NCBI GenBank assembly: GCA_017303555.1
Contig: JAFLCN010000026.1
Span: 1 to 51,202, forward strand
Length of the DNA stretch: 51,202 nt
Direction: 5' to 3'
Source: Planctomycetota bacterium
Lineage (GTDB): Bacteria; Planctomycetota; Phycisphaerae; Phycisphaerales; UBA1924
In this document: positions 50,864-51,202 of the stretch, piece after piece
Numbering within the stretch: position 1 is the stretch's first letter
How the letters are laid out: every line of letters begins with the position of its first letter
Notes under the pieces: generated by a model
Seen by the model: only the letters and a program-made list of their open reading frames with translations
The model's database searches: none
What the model was told of the DNA's origin: nothing
Program-made: the position numbers and the translations under genes

Positions 50864-51202
50864 ATGTCCGGAATCGCCCGGATCTCGGCCGCCGTCGCCG
50901 GCGCTGCCGTCGTCATCTCGATCGCGTTCCTTCCCTCTGTCTTCGCCCATGAGGGGCATGGAAAGCCGACCGGCGCCACCTTCGACCCCAACGCGCCGAA
51001 GAAGGTCTCCGAAGCAACCGCGTCGGCCATCGGGCTGCAGACTGCCGAGGTCGACTTCGGCAACGTCGAGGACGTCGTTCGCCTCACTGGAGTCGTCGCG
51101 GCACGGCCGGACTCCCACTTCGCCATTGCGCCCGCCTTTCCCGGCGTCGTGCGGTCGGTGAAGGTCCAGCCCGGCGACACGGTCCACAAGGGAGACGTGC
51201 TC
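50864..51202 (+). CDS. RND efflux periplasmic adaptor (CusB/CzcB-like), 3'-partial
   Basis: Only the first 113 residues are in the window. They show a signal peptide (MSGIARISAAVAGAAVVISIAFLPSVFA), a metal-type mature start AHEGHGKP, and the barrel-sandwich segment of the adaptor (DVVRLTGVVAA, PGVVRSVKVQPGDTVHKGDVL). A GGAGG 8 nt upstream of the ATG gives firm support for the start. The HEGHG sequence and the preceding His-rich gene point to a metal (copper or cobalt/zinc/cadmium) efflux system rather than the drug-type pump at 12-18 kb. Confidence 0.85.
   Translation, partial: MSGIARISAAVAGAAVVISIAFLPSVFAHEGHGKPTGATFDPNAPKKVSEATASAIGLQTAEVDFGNVEDVVRLTGVVAARPDSHFAIAPAFPGVVRSVKVQPGDTVHKGDVL

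Overview
The window looks like a chromosomal segment of a high-GC Planctomycetota bacterium, most likely of the Phycisphaerae type. The reasons are the pairs of ECF-type sigma factor plus membrane Ser/Thr kinase, an exported S74 (tail-fibre chaperone) protein, an ImuA-ImuB-DnaE2 mutasome and the typical exported M20 hydrolase. Taxonomy is inferred from gene content only; there is no rRNA, tRNA or CRISPR array that I can see.

Layout. 1-9.1 kb: end of a Gly-rich protein, asparagine synthetase, a CT microsatellite inside an inverted GCGGAG-type repeat, a GNAT acetyltransferase, a TPR lipoprotein, then a methyl-cycle cluster (ArsR-methyltransferase fusion, ahcY, metF) headed by a perfect inverted repeat over the regulator's start codon. 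It is followed on the other strand by an XRE-regulator/TIR-protein pair with its own palindromes. 9.1-18.2 kb: an exported small protein, sigma factor plus kinase pair 1, and a complete RND tripartite efflux operon. 18.2-25.2 kb: the SOS translesion cassette dnaE2, an SRAP gene that has lost its start codon, imuB and imuA. The promoters of dnaE2 and imuA share a -35/-10 layout and flanking bases. 25.3-34 kb: catalase and divergent OxyR, two copies of a 166-167 bp MITE-like element, an SDR, an M20 hydrolase, three small membrane or unknown proteins and the S74 protein. 34.3-37.7 kb: sigma factor plus kinase pair 2.

37.7-51.2 kb is accessory. A 744 bp gene-free gap with a 15 bp palindrome precedes a seven-gene operon (38404-48198) in which every junction is a 4 or 1 nt overlap. 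It encodes a Ycf46-type AAA+ ATPase, a UPF1/Dna2-like SF1 helicase, two large unknown proteins with possible PLD-like regions, a DUF2997 peptide, a DUF1257 (Ycf35-like) protein and a small radical SAM enzyme. I regard this as the best candidate for an undescribed multi-component system. It is followed by a three-gene operon on the other strand (Hint-like fragment with a Ser/Gly repeat tail plus two GT32-type glycosyltransferases) and the start of a heavy-metal efflux locus.

Working together: ahcY and metF serve the S-adenosylmethionine/homocysteine cycle under an SAH-type ArsR regulator; DnaE2, ImuA, ImuB and SRAP belong to damage tolerance; katA and oxyR form a peroxide-response pair; each sigma/kinase pair is probably one transcription unit.
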